This document shows, piece after piece, positions 26,102 to 39,800 of a stretch of 64,000 nt of DNA. The notes under the pieces are model-generated. The model was not told the DNA's origin. It searched no databases and was given only the letters and a program-made list of their open reading frames with translations. This DNA is from Atrichornis clamosus. Its lineage: Eukaryota; Chordata; Aves; Passeriformes; Menuridae. The DNA is taken from NCBI GenBank assembly GCA_013400975.1, contig WBMZ01000356.1, positions 62,001-126,000 on the forward strand, in the 5' to 3' direction. The translations under genes were made by a program, and so were the position numbers. How positions within the stretch are numbered: position 1 is the first letter of the stretch; every line of letters starts with the position of its first letter.

Positions 26102-26688
26102 TAGGACTTTTGTAAAGCCCTTGACAAAATCCCACACAACATCCTTATTTCCAGATTGGAAAGACATGTTATTTGAAAGGTGGATTATGTCATGGGTAAG
26201 GAACTGGCTGGATGGATGCAGCCACAGAGATGTTGTCAATGGCTCTATGTCCAGGTGGAGGCCAGTGACAAGTGGTGTCCCTCAGGGCTCTGTCTTGGGA
26301 CTGGTGCTCTCCAACGTGACACAGACAGCGGGATGGAGTGCACCCTCAGCAAGTCTGCAGAGGGCACCAAGCTGAGTGGTGCAGCTGGCACAACAGAAGG
26401 ATGAGATGACATCCAAAGGAAGGGGTAATAGCTTTAAACTAAAAGAGGAGAGATTCAGACTAGAGGTTGGGAAGAAATTCTTTACCGTGAGGGTGGTGAG
26501 ACATTGGAACAGGTTGCCCAGACAACCTGTGAATGCCCCATCCCTGGAATTGTTCAAGGCCAGGTTGGATGGAGCTTTGAGTAACCTAATCTGGCAAGTG
26601 GTATCCCTGCCCATGGCAGGGGGTTGGAAATACATGATCTTTGAGGTCCCTTCCTACCCAAACCATTCTGTGATTCTGTGATTCTGTG
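26102..26688 (+). mobile_element. CR1 LINE copy with broken reverse transcriptase segment, internally deleted
   Basis: The 5' part encodes decayed CR1 reverse transcriptase. [16 protein letters not shown] (frame from 26105) runs into a stop at 26174-26176. The homology continues in another frame with [15 protein letters not shown] and [15 protein letters not shown], then shifts back for [19 protein letters not shown]. The catalytic FADD of the family is replaced by SAEG, so the enzyme is dead. Just after 26400 the sequence jumps to the 3' untranslated part (AGATTCAGACTAGAGGTTGG, GAAATTCTTTACCGTGAGG, CCCTGCCCATGGCAGG), so the C-terminal half is deleted. The end is three ATTCTGTG-type repeats at 26665-26688. 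The order and 3' end are characteristic of CR1. It lies antisense to PTPRM. Confidence 0.95.
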
Positions 26689-29600
26689 ACATGGAACGAG
26701 GATATGTGACTAGGCAGCCTGCACTAAGTACCAGGAGACAAAGCAGAGCATAGAGAATGAAAGTAAGGCAATCTTAAGGAAATATTCTTCAGGACATGAC
26801 AGACAATTATAGTATCTGGAGTGGGGTGAAAGGAAAAGGGGATAAAGAATGGGAGGAGTAAGTAAAAGGAGGAGCAGAGGAAGAAGAGAGATGAAAAAGT
26901 AAATGGTCAGGAGAACGAGGAGGCAGGCTTAAGAGCTGGGCACGTACATTGGTGTTGAAATAGAAAAAGCAGCTGGAAGGAAGACAACAACAGTAGGATC
27001 TAAGGAGTAAGATAGATAAAACACTTTTTGGACAGAGAACTGGACAAGACATTTCCATGAATGCTCAGTACTCCTGCCTCCAAACAGCTTTACGGTGCTT
27101 TGGATTCCAACAAAAGGCTACTGAAACTGCATTTACCTATTAATAAAAAAAATAAACCTGTTCTTGCTGGGAGAATTTATTAGGACTCAACATGCAACCA
27201 ATGCATTCTATTTTCTATTTCATTTCTTTTTTAAAGCATACAGTAGGTAATCCCTTTGGTTTACTAAGACCCCTAAATGTTTCTCTTCTCTTGCTAGTTT
27301 AAACTATCTTACATAATTTTAATATTAAGATGCAGACATGACTCCTCCCTACTCAGTAAGCAGAAAGGAAAGTTCTTCTGCCAGTAACACCTTGATGTTA
27401 CAGCTAAGGAATAGGGCTTTATTCTATCATGTATCATAAACACGACAACCATATCTGAAAAATGTCAGTAAACACAAAGGATTCGGTATTTTATCTGCTT
27501 TTGAAAATCCACTGTAAGTCATGAATTTAGTTGATCTGAACTGACGTTTCCAATTTCCAAATAGGACTATAAATGGCAAAATACATGCCATTACATGTAA
27601 AACATAACTAAAAACTATCTTGCCTACCTAAACTCTTACTTGCTGCAGCAAATATTGCTTATTGCATTATTATACTCAATCAAAACATGTTGGTGAAATC
27701 CATACTGGAAGGTTTTATTTTTGGCTGCCAACGTCACCACATAGGAGGAAAAAACACTATCACTTTGAAACAGGAGATGTGGAGTGGCATAATTGCTCTG
27801 AAACAGCTGATTCTCTCATTCCTATGAAATGCACAGGTTGGCAAATATTTTGCTTTGCCTTTCCTTCAGACATGTGCCTCTGGTAGCTCCAACTTTTGTC
27901 TGCATGATCAGAGGAATCAGGGAATGGGAATGAAGGAGAGAAGCTACCTCCCTCTGCAGGTGAACTGAGTATCGAGATATTCCTAGACATTTGGTTCAAT
28001 ATCTCACTGAGGGATCTCAGATCAAATGCAGAAGCAGTCCTGAGTTTCAGCCACTAAAAACAAAAATAAATATGTGTCTTTATGTTCACCAGCTCAGTAC
28101 TCACAGGAGCAGACAGTTCACAGCACAAGCCTTACAAAACCCTACTCTGCTACAACTACTACTCTTTTTTATTTGGATCACTTTATCTGGTTGGCAAAGG
28201 AACTGACAGAATTATGCAAGACTTTGCTGACAGTCCTACAGATTTCTCTCTGTAGCACACACTAAGTGGTACAGTCTAATAATAATAATAGCAGCAATAA
28301 CAAACCCTTTCTTGCACACTTGTAACTGAAATGGAGTCGTGATTCTAACATACTATGGTAAGTTTTGTAAAAGATATTCTTTTGCAACAGGGTGCTTGGG
28401 ACTTAGGAAATGCCACGCAGGCTTTGCTGGATATGAAAGCACACAGCACAGTCCATTCCTCTGGTTCCTTGCTGGATTAGTTTTTGTGCCATGCTCAGTT
28501 TCCAGGTTGATGCAATCTTCCCAGCTGCACTCTGCAAGTGCAATACCACTCTGAAATTAGGAAGGACCCTGGTCGGATAGAATCCTTGCACACATGCTCA
28601 AATGGAAACAGAAGGTAAGAGTGATTACGAGTGGCAGAAAAAAGCACCTGAGATATGGTTCCTTATCCTCTCACACCAGAAATAGGTAATTATTGCAGCA
28701 AATCAATGACCAAGAAAAATGACAGAAAGTGGAAAATCCAGAAAATCTGGAAATGAATGAAAATTTTGGTCATTGAGACTTTACAAAAAGCAAATGGCCA
28801 CTGTTTTCCCCTCTGGGAATCTGGCAGTCTACACTTTAAGGGAGCTCAAGGCGTACTGTAGGTAAGAAAGGAAACGTAAAGGAGAAGCAGGAAAAGGCAA
28901 GATTACAACATTTTCCTTGTGAAATTAAGAGTGCACAGTGACAGATGCTACCTTGAGGTGGATCATCATTAACCTGGCCATAACCCCTGCAGATAGGCTC
29001 AAGAAAGGTATTCCAGGTGAAGCATCTCGCAGCGGATTCAGCAGTAAAGAACAGATTTCAGATAACAAGCTCAACAAAAAAAAATATCACTCAATAGAAG
29101 CTACTGCAATACTAATGACTACAACACCTCAGTGCCCTGTGCTGACATCATTCAACAGACATGAACATCTTGTTACACTTGTTCTTATCTGTATCACAGA
29201 AGTGACTAAGCCTGTGGCTTATTGGAGCTAAGAAGTCTTAGGCTTAGATTCACCATATGATTTCTTCTACCCATTTTTCTTCAAGCTTTTTTATTGCTGC
29301 TTATCCTCCTTGAGACCAGGAGAAATACAATGCAACCTTCACCTTATTCACTGTAATCCCATCTTTTGCAGACATATTCTGTCAATCAGTTCAATATTTC
29401 ATAATGCCATTTTGAGAACTAACACTTCCATCTTTTAAAAAAATACAGGCCTTTAGCAACATAAATTATGAAGTGAGCTTTGGTCTTAATATGCAGTATA
29501 ACTTCTCAACATACTGTTAATGCATTTATAGTCACATAAAGTGCAATAGAAGGTTTGATATTTAGAGAAAGTAAGTTTCCAATGCCATTACTCCCTCTTG

Positions 29601-30446
29601 TACAATAAATGCTAATTCTAAAATACAAAACTCACCTTCCTATTTAGATATTGTGAAAGTGATAAGTGAAGGTATCCAGAGTCAGTTTTGAGCTATTTAT
29701 GCATACAGAAATGCAATCTCAGAGTAAAAAATGCACGAATAGCACCTTTTTTCCTGAGGAAAAAGTTTTAAGTAAAGTGAATGAAAATGGTTCACCTTAT
29801 ACCCTCTTTGAAAGTATAATTCAATAGTGATGGTAGATAATGAAAGATTTCAGTGCCTAGAAACACTGCTGTTGACAGTAAGCATGACTGATTTGGGAAT
29901 CAAATTTTTAAGAAGCTAAAACCCAATGTCAACAGGCTAATGGAAGCATTTATTCAATACACAGTTTTATGGAGAAGACAGTCCACCCTGGTAAGCTGGT
30001 AACAGTAACTGAGCAGGAGTCATATGGGACGGCAACAAAAATACTCAAATATTATGGTAACTTCTTAAATACACATACCTGTCACTATCATCTCCTTCTC
30101 TCCCAAGTATATGTATTGTGTCTCGGTGTTATATATAATAAAGATAGGTTTTCAGGCTTATCCTACAAGAGGATATAGATTTCACAATTTCTAAAAGTAA
30201 TCTCAGCATTCAATTCAAATCCCACGTATTAGTTTAGAAAACAACGCAAGGCTTTTATTAAGATGGAAAGAACAAAGAGTCCCTAGGCTGCACAAGTACT
30301 TACTTTTTCTACACTTACATTGTTTCTCACACTAAATGTCTTGTACCTTCACAAAACAAACAGTATGCCCTCTAAGGATGGAAAAATCTCCAAACTCCAG
30401 CTCATCTGCAAATTTACTACTTGACACTAATGGAGCAGAGACAGTA
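26689..30446. other. AT-rich intron, nothing recognised apart from a TAA repeat
   Basis: A purine-rich stretch (about 26815-26935, GGAGGAG/AAGAAG words) and a TAA microsatellite are visible. No gene or named repeat is recognised. Confidence 0.6.
28277..28290. repeat. (TAA)n microsatellite
   Basis: TAATAATAATAATA, between four and five units. Confidence 0.9.
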
Positions 30447-30451
30447 ATTTG

Positions 30452-30883
30452 TGTCATGGTTTAGGAACGGTATTCTCCAAGTTAGTGATCCAACCGAACC
30501 CACTCCAAACCACAAGACACTCGCTCACTCCCACCTCCCCCTCTCTCTTCTCCTGTGATGGAATGGAGAGGAGAACTGAGGAACAAAACGTAAAGATCAT
30601 AGGTTCAGATAAGAATGATTTACTGGAAACAGCAATGCGATAACCAAACAAACAGCAGCAGCAACCATATTCATGACAGAGCATACAAGAAAAAGGCAAA
30701 TGATTCACACAGAAACTCCCTGTCAATACCAGGCTGCTCCCTCTGCCACCTTACTCCACAAAGTGACTCCTTCCCCCACAGCTGGAAGGCGACCTGAGAT
30801 GGTACAGAACAACCTCCAAGTCCTGGAAATGCCTCCACCTGGCTACTGCAAAAATTAACCCTGTCCTGAATAGAACCAGGACG
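30452..30883 (+). mobile_element. Probable solo LTR or LTR-like element (avian ERV type)
   Basis: The segment begins TGTCATGGTTTAGG and ends TTAACCCTGTCCTGAA, then TAGAACCAGGAC. These are the start and end words of a common avian ERVL-type LTR, whose usual end is CCAGGACA with TGTC/GACA inverted termini. The final A appears as G here. ATTTG sits immediately 5' (30447-30451) and again at 30888-30892, a few bases beyond the expected 3' end. This could be a 5-bp target duplication displaced by a small change, or chance. The interior is more GC-rich than the flanks and has no coding frame. Orientation is taken from the terminal words only. Confidence 0.6.
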
Positions 30884-30892
30884 GATTATTTG

Positions 30893-33800
30893 ACCAACAT
30901 AGCAATCAATCTTTTCTGATGTTTTATCTCACTCTCTCTGTAGGACTTATTCATTCTGAAAAACCCAAATTTGCAGCACATTACAGATTATGGTTTCTAA
31001 CTCAACACATCTGGGATAAGGTCGTTTTGGGAAGTCTGGGTAAATTCAGAAATAACCATGGGTTTCAAATACAGGTATTGGAAAGGTAACTTGGAGTGAG
31101 TATCTAAACATGCCCAGAAAAGATGAACTAAAGCAGAGCTACTCCTCCACATGAATGATCTGATCTCTGCTGTACTTCAAGGAAGCTATTTCATATAGTC
31201 AGATCACTGCCCTGCAGGACTCACACACTTCAGAAAGAGCTAACAAAATTTTAAAAAACCCAAATTACTGGTGGTCAGTGTGTTAAGAATTACTTACTGG
31301 TTTTTTTCTACAGAGAAATGGGAATGTAAGCCTTAGCTATAAAGCAATACAATCAGATCCAAAAGAATCAGAAGATAAAAGGAATCAGTATAAAAAATAA
31401 TGACTTTAAATAGATTTTTTAAAAATTGTATGATGTATTTTAATTAAAAATAAAATCCCAATTCTGACACTGCTTGGTATCTCTGCATGAAAGCTAGATA
31501 TTGTGTCTCAGCACATAAAGCGTATGGCACATAGCACAAAAACGTGGTTTTTAGCAATGGTGATTTAGTAGAACACCCTTCTTGCCTTATTTTGGGCACT
31601 AAATATTATCCAAAGAATTCAACACACTGGCACTGTAGACTTTGCAACATGCAACAAAACTCATGGGACATCCCCAAATCATTTGAGTCTAGCTTACAAG
31701 ACAGTTACAGAAATCCACATTTATTTTTAGTTACACAATTCTATGATACAAGCCTATGTAACCACGCATATTTCAGAAGATTCAGAAGAGATCACAGGTG
31801 CAGTCTAACAGATCAAACAGTTCAAACACATTCGCGTTTGTCTGTTCAGTACTCTCCTCCACCTACAAGACACAAACATGATCTTACTCTGGTTCTAGGG
31901 GCAGCTGCAGTTGAGAAAACAGGACTGTCTCTAACCTCTTTTACTATTTTCAAAGTACTACAGAAGTTTTAAATGTGATGACTGCATATTCTCTGGAATT
32001 ATCCTGAAATCACTGGTAAAAGTTTTGACACTGTTTATTGTTTTTGAAGCTTTATTACTTTAATTAATAGGGTCATTTTGCAAACCTACTAACATCATGC
32101 TTTCTGCTCTAAGTACTAGGTCAATGGCAATGGGGCTGGGGAAACGAGCTACAAATTAAGTCTCTGTACAGAGATCCCGAAGCCAGCACTGAGTATCTGC
32201 TAGTGAAGCAACAGACACAGACAGAGTTAAACTGAGAACAGACACCCAGGCTCCTGAGCTCAAGTCAGATACACAGGAAAAGCGTACTTCAACTGGGCCC
32301 CAAACTATCAAGTTCTTGTCAAAAAGTAGGATATGTTTTCATGCACGTTATATAAAAAAGCTTAATGTTTGCAGAATTAATTTTCTTGCAGGAGGAATTC
32401 TGTCCCCTGAGTCATATACAGAGTGCCAGGCAATACAGCTTCTAGTTCTATACAGTCCATTTTAGTAATGTTTCAATATAGTATTAGGCTTTGGGATTGA
32501 GATTTCCATACAGAGAATGCACCTGTGGTGCACTTCTGTTCTAGGTCACCTAACTAGATGATTAGTGCTGGGACAGACAATAGCAGATTTCACACTATTA
32601 AGATCTCAATATGATTAGCAGTGTAGAAGAATACCGGGCAATAATTGTTTCCTATTTCCCCACTTCACCTTTCAGAAGCTGAAATGACTTGTGAAAAGGC
32701 ACAAAAATATAATAACATTATGCACCTAACTGCTGTGCAGCACTGTTGTTGCATAAGTACTTAATTTCAATAATAATCATAACATATCATTTTGATATCA
32801 AGCTCAAACTGAGGAACAGCATCAAAAGCTGCCTTCACAACTTTGCATTTTAATTTCGTGTACATCCCACTCACAGCAATATAATGAAATCTTTTATAGA
32901 AAGGAACTTACAAGAGCTGCAATCTGTAACTATCTGCCCAAGAATGTGGGGTAAATTGAATGCCCCAAACTATCATGCAACAGTGTCTTGAGTAAACTCT
33001 GATGGTCCAAGCACTCAAATTGTTTGTCCGATGCTTGAATTTGCGTGAAAAGTAGCTGTTAACCCCTGACTAATGATTAATGCTCTTCAAGGGCAGAGTC
33101 TTTATAAAAATAAAAATCTTGAATATAAAAAGCCAGTGGTCAGCACAGTGGCATTCACCACCTGAGCAACAGGCTTGCCTAGTCCATTTAGCCATAATTA
33201 CACAACAAAATACTAACGTACTTTTCTTTCTTCAGCCCACGGTTCAGGGGTTTTGCCCATCAGAAAATGTGTCAGGAGCAAAGAGTCGTGCCAGTGCCGC
33301 CTGCCATGCTGACAACACCATTCACTGCAAGTGTAACTAATGACACTGTCTCCATCCGTCTTCTTTGCCCACCTGGAATCAACTGCCAAGTCAAAAGCCC
33401 TGATGCAGAATTAATGAGCACTATTAAATTAGCTCTAATCTCAAGAACAAAAGAACTTATAGAGGACTAACTATGGCCAGACCAAAAAAACCCCCAAAAA
33501 ACTGCTGCCTGACTGAGGTGAAAGGTAAAAAATGCACCGGTTGTCAGGAACACCAGAGTGGGAGGAAAGACTGGCAGAGGTACTTAAACCCATTTAAAGG
33601 AATTTTCAATAGCAGTACTCGACTTTTTTGTCTGTAATATCTTTTGACTGGCTAACTAGTAAACATAAGATAAAATTGAAATAATTCTCTGCCAAATATG
33701 CACAGCTGTAGGTCCACCTCTGATGATTCATCAGCAGCTCTAGGCATCTGCCAATTTTTTCTTTTTTAATTTTAATTTAGGATGGATCTCGAAGTGGCAG

Positions 33801-36800
33801 AGATTGCAGTCTGCAGGGGAAAAGGAGCCCAGAGCACACAAGGAAAGCAGCACACAAGACAATAGTAACTATTTCAGTGCATAAATGTTCACTTGGATGT
33901 TACAGCTTGCATTTACAATGACTAATCAGTAAATTTGAATACTCAGTATAGAAGTGGTAAATTAGCAATGGCAGAGTACTTGAAATTATGTTTCTCAAAA
34001 TACAGAACATTTCATAATCCATACCAACTTCCTCAGCTAAAAATAAAACTGTAATGAATTCTGCATTCATCTAAGATTTCCACCAATTTCAGTGAAATTG
34101 TGTGGTGCGTAAACAGGTGGAGAATTTGGTTCAAAATATTTCCTCCTACTGATAGCCAATCTCCACTGCACTTTTCAGGGCTCGCTCTTCCCTTCTTTTG
34201 CCCAACAGCAAACAAAACAGCACAAGGTCAAAATCTCACAATTTCTTTGTGAAAATTAACCCAAGCTACAAAGTTACTTAATTTGTATCATACTAACAAA
34301 AACAGATCTTTCCTTGAAGCCAATACCTGAGTTCAAAAAATCCAGAGATACCCTATTCCATTGACTATTAACAGTGTCAATGATTGCTAAACTGGGGACA
34401 AAACCTGTTTGTAAAACTTAAAAACCCCATTTCAATTAATGTATTTTCCTTCATCTGTGGAAAAAAAAGGAAAAAAAAGCTATCATCAGATTTCTCTGAA
34501 TAATGAAACAGTGTTTCATTTAATGTTCCATGTGTTTCAATTTTGTTTTTGACTTAGCCTTGAGATATGATCATATTAAAGTATTAATTTAAATATATTT
34601 ACTTCTTATGGCAACAACATACTATATGACTTACTGTATTATATTCTTTAGACATTTTAAAGAACTACATTTAAATGGTCACAAATTGAATTTTTCTTTT
34701 TTTAAGGCCCATTTCATGGAAATTATGTCTTTTCATCTCAGGAACAGAAACAAATTTTGGAATACTGTATCTGTGAAAGAAAGATTTTTTTCTGACCTTC
34801 ACGTTGATATATTGCTCTAAAGAACAGTTTTTAAAAATTGCATTATATCCAAAGTGTCAAATAATGTAATATGAAATCTCAATTGCCAACCAAATGAGCA
34901 GTTTCAATATATCCTGAAGTCTTAGAGAATTTCAAATAAGAGGTTTAAATTTTAATTGCTTTAATTCATTTAAAGCATGGTTCTGCGTACCAAGTTTTCA
35001 AGCTAGAAAACATTTACTAATTTTTCCATAAATTCTATAAATGAATGTTTGATCATTTTTCAAAATAGCAACTGAAAAAATATATATTAAAAAAGTCCAA
35101 AGAGCAACTAGAGCAACTTTTAAATAAAAACATTACTGAAATGTGTTCCTTTCAAGAGCATGCTACTACCATATGCACTTGAAAACTGGTACTAAAATTT
35201 GTCTTATGCAATTAACACCCTAACTCCTGTAACTATATAAAAATATCTCGTAAGTTCCCATGACTTCTAAATCTGAGGTTTAAAGAAAATAGATATCTAC
35301 TGGATAGCTGATTTTTGCTGCTGGCCAATAGGATTAAACAAGATTAAATGCATCTCATTTCACAACTAAGCAAGACCCTTAATATTTTGCTAATCTATTA
35401 TGTACTCCTTGTACCTGGAAAGCAAGTAAAAGTGAATAGCCTCAGAAAGGGATTTGCTAAATTCAGAGAAGAACACTCTCATTCATCACCTGCTGACAAC
35501 AGGGAACGAAAGGCGGCTTTGGGTAAATAAAGAATCATATAATGGTAATACTAAGGAATGTATCAAAACAAAAGAATTGTTACTTACTCAAAGTTATGCT
35601 TCATCCTGCCCTCATTTTTTTAATTGCTCTCTCCTTTGAAATTCACTCCAGAAATGGTAACTCATGATGTTTATGCATGATCATTATTCATAAAAAAGTA
35701 GCAATATGTACACAGCAACAAATGGAAATGCTTGTACATGTCTAACTAATGCTATATTTTCAACAGAACAAATGAGAAAGAAACAACTAAATAAATTCTA
35801 AAAATAGTTATTTAGGCATGAAAATTTCTCATTGACATGGTAGTGATATTTACACCTACTACTCAATTAATAAAATCCTTTACATAATGATATTCAAAGG
35901 ACTCGCACAGTATGACGCATAAGAAACTCTTATAAAGCTAATATTTCATTACATTATTGACCATGTTGTTTTTCATCTTGGCAAAATTTTTACAAAATAT
36001 GTTTTTAAAATGAACTTTCAATATTAGCATTCACTACTTAGGCATGGAACAACATGGCAGAAAGTGTGTCTCTGATGACAAAGAAGTTACTTACAGGTAG
36101 TAAGTGTAGGAGTGATAGCTTCTTCTGCCATGATGGTGGAAGGATTAGGCAGTGGTGGAAAAGATGAAATGGAAGGAAAGAAAAGTCAAATATTAATGTA
36201 TGAAAAAATCAAGATGAAACTGAGACCTGAACTGGTGACACAAATGAAAGGTAGCAAGAATGTATATCTGGGCATATCATGCAATGTTTCTGGAATAGAC
36301 ATGACGTATCCAATCTCCATAAAACTTTGAGCAATATAATACAAAATGCATCTCCAACTGTTAAATCAAACCACCTTAAAGTACACCTACTAAGTAATGT
36401 TAGATATTTAATGTATGTTTATATCTGCATACACTACACACACAACTACTCCCAATTAAAGTGCAAGACCACCTCCAATTACACTTCAACTGCATTAGGA
36501 ATAAGGATATGGAACTTCTAGCATGGTGTTAGAGGTTTAGCAACACAGAATTTCAGAATATGCTTTAAGTAGCTTCTCTTCCTGTCATAGCACTGTAGAA
36601 TCTGAGGCAATCCCTTCTTTCACTTAAAGAAATCAGTTCTGAAGGGACTTGAACTTGTTTCCAGAGGGGAAAAGATCAATGGCCACAGCTTTTTAATACC
36701 TCAACTTTTAAATAACCTTTTAAATTCAGAAGAAAAAATACTTACTGTCATGCAAATAAAAAGTCTATCCTTGTGGGCTAAAATTATATTGGTGGTATTT

Positions 36801-39800
36801 CCCCATGTGGCAGAGATAAAAATAAGAACTGATCCTGTATCCATGTTATTTCTGCCCACATGAGTTCCACAAAGAACAACTTGGGAAACCTAGTACCACC
36901 ATCTTGAGAAATATGGGCTCAGCCAGACTTGCATAACCTCTTGCACAGCCAGATACTCCACCTTGACATGCTCTGGGTGAGCACAAAGTATGGAAGCCCT
37001 CCAGCTATGCTCTTCTGCTTAACATCCTTCCCTCCCTCCCTCAGCTGTGAGCCCACTACAAGCAGGACTGCAACTCTCCAAATGGGGCAAGTTTCGACCT
37101 AAATGAATTCCATATATTGACTGCAATTAAAAGAAGGCTGGAGATCTTAAAACATTTCTGAGCCTAATGTCAAGTAGCATTCACATGTTGGTAAGATAAA
37201 AGACTGAAAGGAAGCACGTAGGCATTTGTAATTTTTACAGCACATGCATACAGCCCTTTGACTACAGAGGAAACATGTAAACAGGCCTTGCAAAGGACTA
37301 TAACTAACGTTAACTTGCCTCTGGCTACATGCTTCAGGCATCCCTTTGAAAACGAGGCTTTCATCAAATTTTCTCTCTCATCTTCTTTGTGTGAAGATGC
37401 CGTTAGAAATATTTCCCAGTTTTTATTCCCATTTTTCTGATGCAAACAGTATTGTTCCAACACAAGAGGCTACATACTGAATATTTAATCACATGGCACA
37501 TCTGGAAAATGTATACCTGTTAAAGTTGAGTTTTTAAAGATAGCTAAGAATAGAGTAAGGGGTAAGCTGCAGAACAGTTGTATGCTTCTTCACTGGCACA
37601 CGTCCCATTGCATTCAGTAGGGAGCACAGGATCAGGTCCTATTAAAGTGCTTACCTGCACTATTAGCAAGGGGTTGTTTTCTGGTTCAGTCATAATTGTA
37701 TTTCCCCCTGCCTTTCTTTACAGAATTACTCATTCACTCACTTTGATTTAGAATCTCTGGACACTGACAACCCTTCTTCTTGCCATATGTTGCCATGAGA
37801 GAGATTTAATGTAATTAGTACAAATGTTCTCATATTTCTAAAAGATGTATAATAATTTGAGAAACAACAATAAATACAATTAATCAGTGAAGCACTGTTG
37901 GTACTTATATGCAGAATTCTGCCAAATATATTATAGAGATAAATTATTCCTTATGAAAAAAAATGCTGAAAATCTGGGAGCTTTAATTTGTGTAAATGTC
38001 CCATTAAAAATTTGCGTAAGATGAGAAAAATTGGAAATCTCAAGCTCTGGCTATTTTTATATTGCTACAGTTGTGAGATTTTCCATATAAAAGTCCTTGA
38101 AAAAGAGCACCATGAATTTTGACTCTCAAAAATACCATACACTGAAAGAAACAGGTAAAAAGAATACATTAAAATTCTGCAGAAACAGGAAGTTTTATAC
38201 TTGCAAGGCCACGTGCCTTTATAAAGCACCATTCATAACTGAATGGATTTAGCTTTTTTTAAGAAATATGGACAAGTTCCATATTTCTTCCTACATAATG
38301 AATACCAACTTAAGTCTCTATCTATGTATGAAAAGCCTTTTCTATTAAAAAGACTGATGCAAAGATCTTGGCCAATCTAGGCCAAATTTTCTTATGAGCA
38401 TGGCTCTTCAGTCACTTCCCAGTAGTGAGGTTATTTTATGTCAATAAACTGCTTCTGCATGTAGTGATAATATAAAGCACTTTTAAATCGTTCAGTACTG
38501 AAGACATAAATTAATTTCATGAATACCACTTATAGAATAAGGTCCCACTATAAAATTTACCAAAACCAGCACTGCTGGCTGCAGGAGGATTGTCCCATTA
38601 GAAGGGAAACTTCTGGAACTGTGCCATTACCACAGTGTTTTCCTTCATTATCTCTCTTTTGTAGTTGGCCTAGAGGGAGAAACAAGGTTCAGGGAGAGGA
38701 GGCTGGAATTCTCCTTCAGCCTTATTATCTTCAATTTCTATCCTGAGTGTTTGAAATTGTTGGCAAAGGTCTATGTATAACTGAACAGCCTGATTTGCTA
38801 TCAGGGAATGGGAACAATGCATTCCCAGCCCAGCTCCACTGAGTGCAAAAACCTTCCTTATCCACTGCCAAGAACCAGGGTCTCTGACTTAAACAGATGC
38901 CACAATTATATACATTAGAAACTACTGGAAGGCTCAGGCATAGAGACAGCTGAAAATAGAAACTAAAGACAGGCAAAACAAAGTAACCTTTTTATTTTCA
39001 GAAAAACTCCATTCTACAACTGAAGCAGAAGCCAATGGAATAAAATTTTAATAACTGCTTCCTTACTGCACTCCCACTGCAGCAATACGATGGCAGCCCT
39101 GAAAGAAACAGCTGCCCCAAAGATGTGTAAGGGGCTTTTAAGCAAATGTTGGACCAATAACTTACCAGCTTATGCAAATTTTTTTTAAAAACTTAAATAG
39201 AACATAAGGAGAAAAAATAGGAGAAAAGAAAGCAGTAAGGGTCTGACTTATGCAAGTCATGATTTAATTGCTATTGCTTTTCCAAAGGTTGTGCCAACAG
39301 TACTCTTATTTTCACTATTTCACTCTAAGTAGACCAAAAGATGAACTTACTGCATTCTTTATTTTTAATTTTTGCTGTAAAGTCCTATGCAGGTATATCA
39401 AAGACTGGGAGAAATCAGGGACCTTGCCTGAGATTTAATATTCAGGATCAGATTCAAAACCCACCTTATTGTGGATCAATATTGTGGAAACACATGTCTT
39501 GTTTTCATCTGACTTTGTGTTAACTCTTACGTGAGAGATAGAGAGCACAGCTGAGCAGAGGAAAGCCTACTGGCATTATGCTGACTTCACAGGGAAGAAA
39601 TAATCTCATTGATATGACCATATTGGTGTTAGGAATAGCTTGGAGGTTCCTGGACTCATTACATGACATCTTTATGCAAGAATGTGAATGAATAAAGGAG
39701 AGATAGAACAGAATGGATAAAATACTATGAACAACCAAGTGGAGAGAAAAACATGGAAGCACTAACAGTATTCCCCTGGCTCATGTGACAAGTTTACAAA

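Noticed and set aside
26282..26635. 117-codon minus-strand frame
   Set aside because: It is the antisense of the CR1 3' end.
31544..31972. 142-codon plus-strand frame
   Set aside because: Composition is like the surrounding intron and no domain or conserved spacing is visible.
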